Shown: piece by piece, positions 9,852 to 17,981 of the stretch | Numbering within the stretch: position 1 is the first letter of the stretch | How the letters are laid out: each line of letters starts with the position of its first letter | Assembly: GCA_949499105.1 (NCBI GenBank) | Contig: CATEFX010000044.1 | Location: 1-35,272, forward strand | Direction of reading: 5' to 3' | Origin: Formosa sp. Hel1_33_131 | GTDB lineage: Bacteria > Bacteroidota > Bacteroidia > Flavobacteriales > Flavobacteriaceae | DNA: 35,272 bases | Translations under genes and position numbers: made by a program | Notes under the pieces: generated by a model | What the model saw: the letters and a program-made list of their open reading frames with translations, nothing else | The model's database searches: none | What the model was told of the DNA's origin: nothing

Positions 9852-11084
9852 CTATCGAATTTTCAAAGTGACGATCGTTAATATTGCCAACAAAATGCCC
9901 ACAATCCAAAAGCGAGTAACGATTTTACTTTCGTGGTATCCTGATTTTTGATAATGGTGATGCAACGGTGACATTTTAAATATGCGACGTCCAGCACCAT
10001 ACTTTTTTCGAGTATATTTAAAATAACCTACTTGTAGTACCACAGATAAATTTTCTGCTAAGAAAATTCCGCACAATACCGGGATTAACCATTCCTTTCG
10101 AACCGCAATCGCAATCACGGCGATAATTCCGCCAATTGTTAAGCTTCCTGTATCGCCCATAAACACCTGAGCTGGATAGGTGTTGTACCACAGAAACCCG
10201 ATCAATGCACCGACAAACGCAGCGATATAAATAGTAATTTCTTCGACCCTTGGGATGTACATTATATTTAGATAATCGGAGAAAATAATGTTACCCGACA
10301 CCCATGCAAAAATACCGAGTGTTAATACGATAATCGCAGAAGTTCCTGCTGCCAAACCATCAATTCCATCTGTTAAATTGGCGCCATTGGAAACCGCTGT
10401 TATAATAAAAATGACTGCTAACACAAATACAATCCATGCATATTTCTCTAAACTAGGGTGAATCCAAGTAATTAAATCGGCATAATCAAACTCATTTGAT
10501 TTTACAAAAGGAATGGTCGTTTTGGTCGATTTTGTTTCAGGGTAAAACTGGATAGCAGATTGTTGATTGGACACCACCTCGCCCTGTAAATCCGCTGGAA
10601 TTTTCTCCTTGATCGTGACGTCACTGTGAAAAAACAAAGTCGTCCCTACAATAATTCCTAAACCCACTTGACCCAAAACCTTGAACCTGCCTTTTAAACC
10701 TTCTTTATCATTTTTAAACTTTTTGATATAATCGTCTAGAAACCCAATTGCCCCCATCCATATAGTTGTAACGAGTAATAAAATAATATATATATTATCT
10801 AATTTGGCCAATAAAAGCACCGGAATGACCGTCGCTAAAATGATGATAATCCCACCCATCGTTGGAGTTCCTGCCTTTTCCTTTTGCCCCTCTAAACCCA
10901 GATCTCTAATGGTCTCACCAACTTGTTGATTTTGAAGAAATCGAATAATCCGTTTTCCGAAAATCGTAGAAATTAGCAAAGACAAAATAATTGCGACAGC
11001 GGCTCTAAACGTCAAAAACCCAAATAGAGAGGCCCCCGTAATCTGGTAGGTTTCTTCTAAATATTTAAACAAGTAGTACAACAT
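9852..11084 (-). CDS. mraY: Phospho-MurNAc-pentapeptide transferase MraY
   Basis: MraY transfers phospho-MurNAc-pentapeptide from UDP to undecaprenyl phosphate, forming lipid I at the inner membrane. It is a multi-pass protein. Conserved catalytic motifs are FLDDYIKK (Asp117/Asp118), [12 protein letters not shown] (about 236-247), [13 protein letters not shown] and the histidine motif [12 protein letters not shown]. At 410 residues it is about 50 longer than the roughly 360 of E. coli MraY. The extra sequence lies at about residues 154-205, between two membrane helices, and is hydrophilic. The same type of insertion is, as far as I know, common in Bacteroidota. It lies one base after murE and abuts murD. 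Confidence 0.97.
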   Translation of the reverse strand: MLYYLFKYLEETYQITGASLFGFLTFRAAVAIILSLLISTIFGKRIIRFLQNQQVGETIRDLGLEGQKEKAGTPTMGGIIIILATVIPVLLLAKLDNIYIILLLVTTIWMGAIGFLDDYIKKFKNDKEGLKGRFKVLGQVGLGIIVGTTLFFHSDVTIKEKIPADLQGEVVSNQQSAIQFYPETKSTKTTIPFVKSNEFDYADLITWIHPSLEKYAWIVFVLAVIFIITAVSNGANLTDGIDGLAAGTSAIIVLTLGIFAWVSGNIIFSDYLNIMYIPRVEEITIYIAAFVGALIGFLWYNTYPAQVFMGDTGSLTIGGIIAVIAIAVRKEWLIPVLCGIFLAENLSVVLQVGYFKYTRKKYGAGRRIFKMSPLHHHYQKSGYHESKIVTRFWIVGILLAILTIVTLKIR

Positions 11085-11085
11085 A

Positions 11086-12549
11086 TTATTTTTGTAATTG
11101 TGTTAAAAAATCTTCTGTTATTTTATAATCATTAAACGCACTTTTAATGCCCTTAATGTCTTGGTATGTTTCATGTCCTTTGCCCGCCACTAAAATGATG
11201 TCGTTGGGTTGTGCTAATTGACACGCTGTTTTAATCGCCTGCTTGCGATCTGTTATAGACAGTGTCTTTTTAAAATTTTGAGGGGCAACCCCCACTTCCA
11301 TTTCAGAAATAATTTGATCTGGATTTTCAGACCTTGGATTATCGCTTGTAAAAATCACTTTTGTGCTCAATGCAGAAGCGATGTGCGCCATTTTTGGACG
11401 CTTGGTCGTATCGCGATCACCACCACAACCTACCACCGTAATTAAAGTTTCGTTTTTGGTTCTAATCGTATTGATCGTTTCCAGTACATTTTTTAAAGCA
11501 TCTGGTGTGTGTGCATAATCGATGATCGTCGTGATGTTTGTTTTTGAGATAAAATATTCAAATCTGCCATTGACATTGTCAAGCGCACTCATAAGCCGAA
11601 GCGTCTCAGAAGTCTCCAACCCTAAAAGTTCGGCAGTGCCATAAATTGCGGTTAGATTATAGGCATTAAAACTGCCTATTAATTTGACCCATACTTCATG
11701 GTCATTTACTTTTAACAACAAGCCTCGAAATTGATTTTCTAAAATCTGAGCTCGGTAGTCGGCATAACTTTTTAAGGCATACGTATAGCGTTTCGCCTTG
11801 GTGTTTTGCACCATCACAGATCCGTTTTTATCATCGCCGTTCACCAAAGCAAATGCTGAAGACGGTAATTGGTCGAAAAATGATTTTTTGACGTCTCTAT
11901 ATTCTGCAAACGTGGCATGGTAATCTAAATGGTCGTGCGATAAATTTGTAAACACCCCTCCTGCAAATAAAAGCCCTTCAGTCCTAGACTGATGAATGCC
12001 ATGAGAACTAACCTCCATAAAACAAAACTCCACACCTTCGGAATTCATTTGACTTAAATATCTGTTAATTACTAGAGAATCTGGAGTGGTGTGGGTCGTT
12101 GGATACGCTTTCGCATCGACCCTAATTTTTACAGTAGAAATAAGACCGACTTTATATCCTGCATTTTTAAACAATTCATAAAGAAGTGTCGCAATGGTTG
12201 TTTTCCCATTGGTACCAGTAATCCCGATAAGTTTTAAGTTTTCGGATGGGTTTCCGTGATAATTAGAAGCCATGATGGCCAAGGATTTTTGAGAATCATC
12301 AACTTTAATATACGTAATGGTGTCAACTATTTTTTCTGGCAACTCCTGACAAACAATGACGGTCGCTCCCAACTCAATAGCCTTTGATATAAACGCATGC
12401 CCATCATAAACCCCGCCTTTGATCGCTACAAAAATAGTACCTGCTTCCACACGTCGAGAATCGTAGTGAAGCGCAGCAATCGAAAGATCAGTCGATCCTA
12501 TGACCGATTCAATTGAAACCTTGTATAGTATGTTTTTTAAAGTTTTCAC
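11086..12549 (-). CDS. murE: UDP-MurNAc-tripeptide ligase MurE, predicted meso-diaminopimelate-adding
   Basis: MurE adds the third residue of the peptidoglycan stem peptide. The 487-residue protein has the P-loop GTNGKTT at 112-118, the lysine expected to be carbamylated near residue 221 (RDVKKSFF) and the C-terminal specificity motif DNPR at 403-406. The DNPR arginine is the established marker of enzymes using meso-diaminopimelate rather than L-lysine. The start codon is GTG at 12547-12549. It overlaps the TGA of ftsI by four bases (GTGA), which supports this start and suggests coupling. No murF follows; the next gene is mraY. Confidence 0.97.
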   Translation of the reverse strand: MKTLKNILYKVSIESVIGSTDLSIAALHYDSRRVEAGTIFVAIKGGVYDGHAFISKAIELGATVIVCQELPEKIVDTITYIKVDDSQKSLAIMASNYHGNPSENLKLIGITGTNGKTTIATLLYELFKNAGYKVGLISTVKIRVDAKAYPTTHTTPDSLVINRYLSQMNSEGVEFCFMEVSSHGIHQSRTEGLLFAGGVFTNLSHDHLDYHATFAEYRDVKKSFFDQLPSSAFALVNGDDKNGSVMVQNTKAKRYTYALKSYADYRAQILENQFRGLLLKVNDHEVWVKLIGSFNAYNLTAIYGTAELLGLETSETLRLMSALDNVNGRFEYFISKTNITTIIDYAHTPDALKNVLETINTIRTKNETLITVVGCGGDRDTTKRPKMAHIASALSTKVIFTSDNPRSENPDQIISEMEVGVAPQNFKKTLSITDRKQAIKTACQLAQPNDIILVAGKGHETYQDIKGIKSAFNDYKITEDFLTQLQK

Positions 12550-14555
12550 GATAAAACGAGTGTTATTACCGATTGCGGTTTTATTTTTTGACCACTTTTA
12601 ATAGATTGCCCTGAAACCGTTCCATTTCCAACAATTTGCACTTTCAGTCCCATATTTTCTAAAATAGAAATCGCATCCATTGCCGACATCCCTTTCAAAT
12701 TTGGCATAATGGTTTTATACTTTTGTGCCACAGCATAATACTGATCATAACTAGCCGCCACCAATTCCGATTTTTGATTCACATCTTGAACCTCATCAAT
12801 AACTGGAGAATCTGTATATATTTTTTGAGCTATTTTTTTAAAGACCGGTCCTGACACGTCTGCTCCATAATACCCCACGCTTTTATCGGGCTCATGAATC
12901 ACAACGATACACGAATACTTTGGGTCATCTGCTGGGAAATACCCAGAAAACGAAGAAATATAATTTAGCTGATCTTTGTTTGCATAATCCTTTTGACAGG
13001 TCCCTGTTTTGCCCGCCATTGAAAATTCATCAGAATAAAGCCTATGCCCTGTTCCATGCTTCTTTTCAACTACATTCTTGAGCAATTGCTGTAGTTTTAA
13101 GACGGTTTCTTTAGAGCAGATTCGAGGATTGATGATTTCCGTGTCAAAAGTCTCAATAGACGTTTCAATTTCTTTGATTTCACGCAAAAATCTTGGACGC
13201 ACCATAACGCCATCATTTGCAATGGCGTTATAAAACGTGAGGGTTTGAAGCGGTGTAAAAGAGACGCCATATCCATACGCCATCCACTGCAAAGCGATTC
13301 CACTCCAGCGACCGTTTTTAATTCTTGGATCTGGAATGATCGAATTTCCCTCTCCAATCAAAGGAAGTCCTAATGAATCCTGAAGGTTCATCCTGTATAA
13401 CCCATCCACAAATTTTTCAGGCTGTCCTTTATAAGCTGTATGTATTGCTTTGACAATTCCTGTATTTGAAGACACTTCAAAAGCCTTCGCTATAGAAATT
13501 TTTCCATAGCCTCCTTTTTTAGAATCCTTTACCTTTTTGCCATAAAAAGACAAAACGCCTTTTTTGGTATCCACAATGGTTGTGGTATCAATCACCTTAT
13601 CTTCTAAAGCAACAGCCAAAGCCATCAACTTAAATGTAGATCCAGGCTCATGCGATTCGCCAACGGCATAATTGAGACGCTCATAATATAAACCCGCCTT
13701 ATTTCGACCTAAATTAGAAATGGCTCTAATTTCGCCTGTTTTAGTCTCCATCACTACCACAGTTCCATGGTCTGCTTTGTATTTTTCCAACTGTTCTAAA
13801 AGTGCATGATGAGCAATATCTTGAATATTGACATCTATAGTGGTATATACATCATAGCCATCTTGGGGCTCCACCTGGTTAAAATCATCAATTGGCTTCC
13901 ATTGGCCTTTTCCAATTTTCTGTTTGCGCCGTTGACCATCATCACCTCTTAAATATTTTTCACCAAAAGCACCGTCGATCCCAACACGAGTAACATTGCC
14001 TTGGTCATCAAAACGCTCGTAGCCTATTAATCGCTGTGCAATTGTACCCATTGGATAATCGCGCTTAGTGGATTGCTCTACAATAAGTCCACCCTTAAAA
14101 GCGCCTAAACTCAACAGAGGGAATTCTCTAAATTTTAAATACTGTGAATAGCCTAAGTTGCGCGCTAACAAAAAATAACGACTTTTATTTTGTCTTGCCA
14201 AACGCAACTTACGCTTAAATTCTGTGGACGACGTCCCATGAAAACTTGCAAGCGAATCGCACAAAGACTCAATCAAAGCTTCATAATTCTTGTCAGATGA
14301 CGCCACCAAATCAAGCCGAATATCATATTTTGGAACTGAGGTTGCTAATAAATTTCCATTCACAGAATACACATTTCCACGATTTGCAGGGATCCTAACA
14401 TTTTTTGTAGTTCGATCTTCTGCAAGACCTCGATAATATGCCCCTTTCACAAATTGAATCGTCACTAACTTATACACCACTAAAAGCGCAAAAATGAACA
14501 TCACACCAGAAGTGAAGTAAAGTTTGTTCATTATAGAATTTTCAGTGGATTGCAT
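12546..14555 (-). CDS. ftsI: Septal transpeptidase FtsI (class B penicillin-binding protein) with a PASTA domain
   Basis: FtsI crosslinks septal peptidoglycan on the periplasmic side. The 669-residue protein has a short cytoplasmic tail, one transmembrane helix (about 14-33), a class B dimerisation domain starting with RIPANRGNVYSVNG, and a transpeptidase domain. The catalytic motifs are complete: STFK with nucleophile Ser306, SSN at 362-364 and KTG at 516-518. Residues from about 613 to the end form a single PASTA domain (IMPNLKGMSAMDAISILENM), absent from the E. coli protein but present in Gram-positive division PBPs. The alternative start at residue 9 would lose only a few cytoplasmic residues. 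It sits 4 bases after ftsL and overlaps murE. Confidence 0.96.
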   Translation of the reverse strand: MQSTENSIMNKLYFTSGVMFIFALLVVYKLVTIQFVKGAYYRGLAEDRTTKNVRIPANRGNVYSVNGNLLATSVPKYDIRLDLVASSDKNYEALIESLCDSLASFHGTSSTEFKRKLRLARQNKSRYFLLARNLGYSQYLKFREFPLLSLGAFKGGLIVEQSTKRDYPMGTIAQRLIGYERFDDQGNVTRVGIDGAFGEKYLRGDDGQRRKQKIGKGQWKPIDDFNQVEPQDGYDVYTTIDVNIQDIAHHALLEQLEKYKADHGTVVVMETKTGEIRAISNLGRNKAGLYYERLNYAVGESHEPGSTFKLMALAVALEDKVIDTTTIVDTKKGVLSFYGKKVKDSKKGGYGKISIAKAFEVSSNTGIVKAIHTAYKGQPEKFVDGLYRMNLQDSLGLPLIGEGNSIIPDPRIKNGRWSGIALQWMAYGYGVSFTPLQTLTFYNAIANDGVMVRPRFLREIKEIETSIETFDTEIINPRICSKETVLKLQQLLKNVVEKKHGTGHRLYSDEFSMAGKTGTCQKDYANKDQLNYISSFSGYFPADDPKYSCIVVIHEPDKSVGYYGADVSGPVFKKIAQKIYTDSPVIDEVQDVNQKSELVAASYDQYYAVAQKYKTIMPNLKGMSAMDAISILENMGLKVQIVGNGTVSGQSIKSGQKIKPQSVITLVLS

Positions 14556-14559
14556 TGAA

Positions 14560-14880
14560 TTAATTAGATTTAGATTTAATAATAATTTTAAAAGGCGGAT
14601 TAGACGATGGTTTTATCCCTTGATCTGCTAACCGCTTTCTGATAACAGACTCCATTTTAAGCTCCATTAACTGAGCCCGAGTTTCTACATAAGAAGACCG
14701 AAGCGCCTTGACATGCTCATTGAGTCTTGCAATTTTATGAACTTTACCATCTGCACTATGCGAACTTGCGATCATTATGATTGCGAGTGCTAAAAAAAAG
14801 AAAATCAGACGCCAATTTTTAAAGGCACCATCGCTAACCAGAAAGGTTCCTTTTAAAATATTATACATCCTGTTTTTCAT
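14560..14880 (-). CDS. ftsL: FtsL-like cell division protein
   Basis: This is a short bitopic membrane protein of 106 residues: a basic cytoplasmic tail, one transmembrane helix at about 24-41 (RLIFFFLALAIIMIAS), and a periplasmic stretch with heptad-like spacing (IARLNEHVKALRSSYVETRA) that probably forms a coiled coil. That architecture, and the place between rsmH and ftsI, match FtsL, which joins FtsQ and activates FtsW-FtsI. FtsL proteins are poorly conserved in sequence, so identity rests mainly on position and shape. The gene directly abuts rsmH and is 4 bases from ftsI. Confidence 0.87.
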   Translation of the reverse strand: MKNRMYNILKGTFLVSDGAFKNWRLIFFFLALAIIMIASSHSADGKVHKIARLNEHVKALRSSYVETRAQLMELKMESVIRKRLADQGIKPSSNPPFKIIIKSKSN

Positions 14881-15795
14881 TTATGTATTTGGATTTAACG
14901 TTTCAGCGATTCGTAATTTTGCACTTCGCGCTCTGTTATTTAATTTTATTTCTGCAGCATCCGGAACAACCAGACTCCCTACTTTTTTCAATGGCACTTC
15001 AAAATTGCCAAAAACATCTTTTTCTGGCTCGCCTTCAAACAACCCATTCCTTATAAAACGCTTTACCAACCGATCTTCTAGCGAATGGTAGGAGATCACA
15101 CTCAGCCGTCCACCAACATTTAACAATCCTGGCGTTTGCAATAAAAATTCTTTTAACACCTCTATTTCTTGGTTCACTTCTATCCTAATGGCTTGGTAGA
15201 TCTGCGCTAAAATTTTATTCTCCCTCCCAAATGGTAAATGTTTTTTTAAAACCGTCTTTAACTCAAAGGTCGTTTCAATTGGGGTTTCTTGTCTTGCAGC
15301 TACAATGGTTTTTGCCAACGCCGGTGAGGTCCGTAATTCGCCATACTGCCAAAACACACGTTTCAAATCCTCTTCCTCGTACGTATTTACAAGCGAATGC
15401 GCCGACAGCACATCTTGCTGATTCATCCGCATATCCAATTGAGCGTCAAATCGAATTGAAAACCCTCTTTCAGCTTCATCAAATTGATGAGAAGAAACTC
15501 CGAAATCTGCCAAAATACCATCGACCGATTTGATTCCGTGAAACCTCAAAAACCGTTTTATATATCTAAAATTCTCATTGATTAATAAAAATCGAGGATC
15601 CTCTATTCTATTTAAAAGAGCGTCTTTGTCCTGATCAAAAGCGATCAATCTTCCATGTGGACCTAACGCTTCGAGGATGCTTCTGCTGTGACCACCGCCA
15701 CCAAACGTCACATCAACATACACGCCGTTTTCTTTAATATTTAAACCGTTGACGGTTTCTTTGAGTAATACTGGGTTATGATAATCCATCTGCAT
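14881..15795 (-). CDS. rsmH: 16S rRNA (cytosine-1402-N4)-methyltransferase RsmH
   Basis: RsmH (formerly MraW) methylates N4 of C1402 in the 16S rRNA decoding centre, using S-adenosylmethionine. Of its 304 residues, the SAM-binding motif is DVTFGGGGHSRSILEAL near residue 28. It is followed by the acidic DQDKDAL and the family signatures ADFGVSSHQFDEAERGFSIR and ISYHSLEDRLVKRF. The first ATG (15793-15795) lies inside the mraZ 3' end, giving a 20-base overlap. A second ATG two codons later (15787-15789, MDYHNPVLL) is equally plausible. Either way the gene is closely coupled to mraZ, the usual second position in dcw clusters. Confidence 0.97.
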   Translation of the reverse strand: MQMDYHNPVLLKETVNGLNIKENGVYVDVTFGGGGHSRSILEALGPHGRLIAFDQDKDALLNRIEDPRFLLINENFRYIKRFLRFHGIKSVDGILADFGVSSHQFDEAERGFSIRFDAQLDMRMNQQDVLSAHSLVNTYEEEDLKRVFWQYGELRTSPALAKTIVAARQETPIETTFELKTVLKKHLPFGRENKILAQIYQAIRIEVNQEIEVLKEFLLQTPGLLNVGGRLSVISYHSLEDRLVKRFIRNGLFEGEPEKDVFGNFEVPLKKVGSLVVPDAAEIKLNNRARSAKLRIAETLNPNT

Positions 15796-16243
15796 CGTCT
15801 TGACCCATTACATCTTCAGCCAAATCTGCAAAATCATTGGCCGCATCATCAATTGCTTTTTCATACTGGTCTTTATCCCAGATTTCAATAATATTCACCG
15901 CAGAAGTCACGACAATTTCCTTTGAAATGCTTGCAAAACTCACAAGATCTTTTGGAATTAGTAACCGCCCTGAAACATCTAGTTCTATGGGTTTTACACC
16001 CGCCGTAAAACGTCTGATGAAATCATTATTCTTCTTTTTAAAACGATTGAGTTTATTAACGTTTTGCATCATGGACTCCCACTCCTGCATTGGATACAGT
16101 TCCAAACAAGGCTGAAATACGGCTCGTTTTAGTACAAACCCTTTTTCCACCACTGAAGCAAGTTGTTTTTTGAATGCAACTGGCAGCATAAGCCTCCCTT
16201 TCGCATCCACCTTACACTCATATGTTCCAATTAAAGTATTCAC
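15776..16243 (-). CDS. mraZ: Transcriptional regulator MraZ
   Basis: MraZ is a DNA-binding protein of the AbrB/SpoVT fold that represses the dcw operon in bacteria where it has been studied. The 155-residue protein carries the two tandem family repeats, each centred on a conserved loop: DAKGRLMLP near residue 14 and DVSGRLLIP near residue 90. The start codon is GTG (16241-16243). It is chosen because MNTLIGTYECKVDAKGR matches the normal N-terminus of the family and no ATG lies nearby upstream. The gene heads the operon. Its own probable promoter and binding repeats lie at 16278-16320, implying autoregulation. Confidence 0.96.
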   Translation of the reverse strand: MNTLIGTYECKVDAKGRLMLPVAFKKQLASVVEKGFVLKRAVFQPCLELYPMQEWESMMQNVNKLNRFKKKNNDFIRRFTAGVKPIELDVSGRLLIPKDLVSFASISKEIVVTSAVNIIEIWDKDQYEKAIDDAANDFADLAEDVMGQDDADGLS

Positions 16244-16277
16244 TTTGCCGTATTCTGATTTAATAAATTGTTGAATT

Positions 16278-16285
16278 CAAAGCTA
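16278..16285 (-). promoter_or_regulatory. -7 promoter element of the dcw operon
   Basis: The - strand reads TAGCTTTG, an exact match to the Bacteroidota -7 consensus TAnnTTTG. It lies 34 bases before the mraZ GTG, giving a leader of roughly 28 bases. No TTG is present at the -33 distance. That space is instead filled by the three 10-bp repeats of 16291-16320, so a protein bound there would directly contact or block the promoter. Confidence 0.65.
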
Positions 16286-16290
16286 AAAAA

Positions 16291-16320
16291 TATTTACCAC
16301 ATTTTACCACTATTTACCAC
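16291..16320 (-). promoter_or_regulatory. Triple 10-bp repeat, probable MraZ operator
   Basis: Three tandem 10-base units are seen with no gap. On the + strand they read TATTTACCAC, ATTTTACCAC and TATTTACCAC; on the - strand the shared core is GTGGTAAA. The period equals one DNA helical turn. They begin 5 bases upstream of the -7 element and cover the -33 region. MraZ proteins of E. coli and Mycoplasma bind short direct repeats with a GTG or GTGG-type core placed in register just upstream of mraZ, and this arrangement fits that pattern. Assignment to MraZ is inference. Confidence 0.7.
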
Positions 16321-16540
16321 ATTGTTAATAAATTTCTATGAACTGCAAATTACTTCGATAAAATGCAGTACTTTACCTTCTATCGCAAAGAAAACCAATC
16401 ACTTACAAAGTGGGAGGCGCTATTAACAAAGTGCTGTTCATTACTTTTGAGACCGTAAAACGGACGTATTAAACAGAGCTCAAAACGTCAAAAACAGCTG
16501 ATGCATCTGTTTAAATATTAAATAATCTTTTAAATTAATT
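16321..16540. other. Remainder of the intergenic region between the divergent mraZ and hydrolase promoters
   Basis: The gap from 16244 to 16577 holds the mraZ promoter and operator at the left and the hydrolase promoter at the right. Between them I see two copies of ACAAAGTG 21 bases apart (16405-16433), a weak hairpin CCGT-aaa-ACGG near 16453, and a palindrome GATGCATC near 16500. There is also a 31-codon + strand open frame (16363-16458) that lacks good support. No RNA gene or convincing terminator is recognisable. Confidence 0.5.
16405..16433. repeat. Pair of direct repeats ACAAAGTG, 21 bp apart
   Basis: ACAAAGTG occurs at 16405-16412 and again at 16426-16433. The 21-base spacing is two helical turns, so both copies would face the same side of the helix. 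They lie between the two divergent promoters. They might be a binding site for a second regulator, or more distant MraZ contacts, since AAAGTG resembles the Mycoplasma MraZ motif. Chance cannot be excluded for an 8-mer pair. Confidence 0.4.
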
Positions 16541-16544
16541 TATG

Positions 16545-16552
16545 TAGATTTG
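16545..16552 (+). promoter_or_regulatory. -7 promoter element of the hydrolase-engB pair
   Basis: TAGATTTG matches the consensus TAnnTTTG exactly and lies 25 bases before the ATG at 16578. The upstream DNA is very AT-rich, but no clear TTG is found at the -33 position. Confidence 0.55.
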
Positions 16553-16577
16553 CCTGAGACCAATTTTTTAATATCAT

Positions 16578-17342
16578 ATGAGTTATAATTTAAAAAAAGA
16601 AGGCAAATTCAACTATGTTGAAATCGGCGAAGGACGCCCAATTATAATTCTTCATGGATTAATGGGTGGATTGAGTAATTTTGATGGGGTTGCTGAATTT
16701 TTTAGCAAAAATGGCTACATGGTGGTACTGCCAGAACTTCCTTTGTATTCAATGTCATTACTAAACACAAATGTTAAAAGTTTTTCAAATTACCTCAACG
16801 ATTTTATCGAATATAAAGGCTATGAAGATGTCATTCTCGTTGGCAACTCATTAGGAGGACATGTTGGTTTGTATCACACAAAATTATTTCCAGAAAAAGT
16901 CAAAGCACTTGTCATTACAGGCAGCTCTGGACTCTACGAAAGTGCGATGGGCAGTGGCTATACAAAACGTAGCGACTATGAGGTGATGAAAGCAAAAGCA
17001 CAGGAAGTTTTTTATAACCCTGCTGTTGCTAGCAAAGAGATTGTCGACGAAGTTTATGAAACCGTAAATGATCGCAGTAAACTGATCAAAATACTAGCAA
17101 TCGCCAAAAGTGCCATCCGCCACAACATGGCTAAGGACCTCCCGAATATGAACACACCTACCTGTATTGTGTGGGGTGAAAATGACATTGTAACCCCACC
17201 AAAAGTTGGGGACGAATTTAATAAATTACTCCCTGATTCAGAGTTATTTTGGATCGACAAATGCGGTCACGCCGCTATGATGGAACACCCAGACCGATTT
17301 AATCAAATCGTGTTTGCATGGCTCACTAATAGAGGGTTCTAA
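16578..17342 (+). CDS. Alpha/beta hydrolase
   Basis: This 254-residue single-domain alpha/beta-hydrolase has a complete catalytic triad: Ser91 in the nucleophile elbow GNSLGG, Asp203 in GENDIVTPP and His231 in CGHAAMMEHP. HGLMGG at about 26-31 provides the oxyanion hole. No signal peptide is seen, so it should be cytoplasmic. The substrate cannot be told from sequence; esterase, thioesterase or C-C hydrolase are all possible. It is divergent from the dcw operon and is followed after 12 bases by engB, probably on the same transcript. From memory, such a hydrolase is often found between mraZ and engB in flavobacteria, which hints at a link with growth or division, but that is inference. Confidence 0.9.
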   Translation: MSYNLKKEGKFNYVEIGEGRPIIILHGLMGGLSNFDGVAEFFSKNGYMVVLPELPLYSMSLLNTNVKSFSNYLNDFIEYKGYEDVILVGNSLGGHVGLYHTKLFPEKVKALVITGSSGLYESAMGSGYTKRSDYEVMKAKAQEVFYNPAVASKEIVDEVYETVNDRSKLIKILAIAKSAIRHNMAKDLPNMNTPTCIVWGENDIVTPPKVGDEFNKLLPDSELFWIDKCGHAAMMEHPDRFNQIVFAWLTNRGF

Positions 17343-17354
17343 AACTACATAATT

Positions 17355-17981
17355 ATGCAAATTAAAACTGCTGAGTTTGTCATTAGCAATCAAGAGGTTT
17401 CTAAGTGTCCTACAAACCAACTCCCAGAATACGCTTTTATTGGACGCAGTAATGTTGGCAAGTCGTCTCTTATCAACATGCTAACCAATCAAAAAAACTT
17501 AGCCAAAACATCAGGACGCCCAGGAAAAACACAACTAATCAATCATTTTTTAATTAATAAAATTTGGTTCTTAGTGGATCTACCTGGCTATGGGTATGCT
17601 CGCGTTTCAAAATCTGCTAAAAAAACGTTTCAAAAATTTATAACCGCTTATTTTAGAGAGCGCAAGCAACTCGTTTCAGCGTTTGTATTGGTCGATATTC
17701 GTCATAAACCTCAGCCCGTTGATTTGGCATTTATGCGATGGCTAGGTGAACATGGGATTCCATTTTCAATTGTTTTCACCAAAGCCGATAAACTTCGCCC
17801 GAAAGCGATTGAAGATCACGTTGAAAGCTACAAAAACACCCTTTTAGAAACGTGGGAAGAATTTCCGAATTACTTCATCACCTCTTCCACCAATTATGAC
17901 GGAAAAGAAGCGTTATTAAATTACATAGACAGCATCAATGCCGATCTAGAAAACTCCACTAATAAATTACCTTTTCAATAA
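17355..17981 (+). CDS. engB: Ribosome biogenesis GTP-binding protein EngB (YsxC/YihA)
   Basis: EngB is a small essential GTPase needed for late assembly of the 50S ribosomal subunit. The 208-residue protein shows the G motifs in order: G1 GRSNVGKS at 30-37, a TSGRPGKTQ segment forming G2, G3 DLPGYGYA, G4 TKADK and G5 TSS. The N-terminal segment before G1 is of normal length for the family. The start ATG lies 12 bases after the hydrolase stop. Its last 23 bases overlap the 3' end of the convergent phosphatase gene on the other strand, so the two messages can form antisense ends. Confidence 0.96.
   Translation: MQIKTAEFVISNQEVSKCPTNQLPEYAFIGRSNVGKSSLINMLTNQKNLAKTSGRPGKTQLINHFLINKIWFLVDLPGYGYARVSKSAKKTFQKFITAYFRERKQLVSAFVLVDIRHKPQPVDLAFMRWLGEHGIPFSIVFTKADKLRPKAIEDHVESYKNTLLETWEEFPNYFITSSTNYDGKEALLNYIDSINADLENSTNKLPFQ

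Noticed and set aside
16241-16248. CAAAGTG at the mraZ start codon as a third copy of the ACAAAGTG repeat
   Set aside because: It is on the opposite strand, far from the other two copies and without matching spacing, so it is probably chance.
16486-16516. Palindrome around GATGCATC as a terminator or operator
   Set aside because: The stem is weak, no T run follows on either strand, and it does not align with a gene end.
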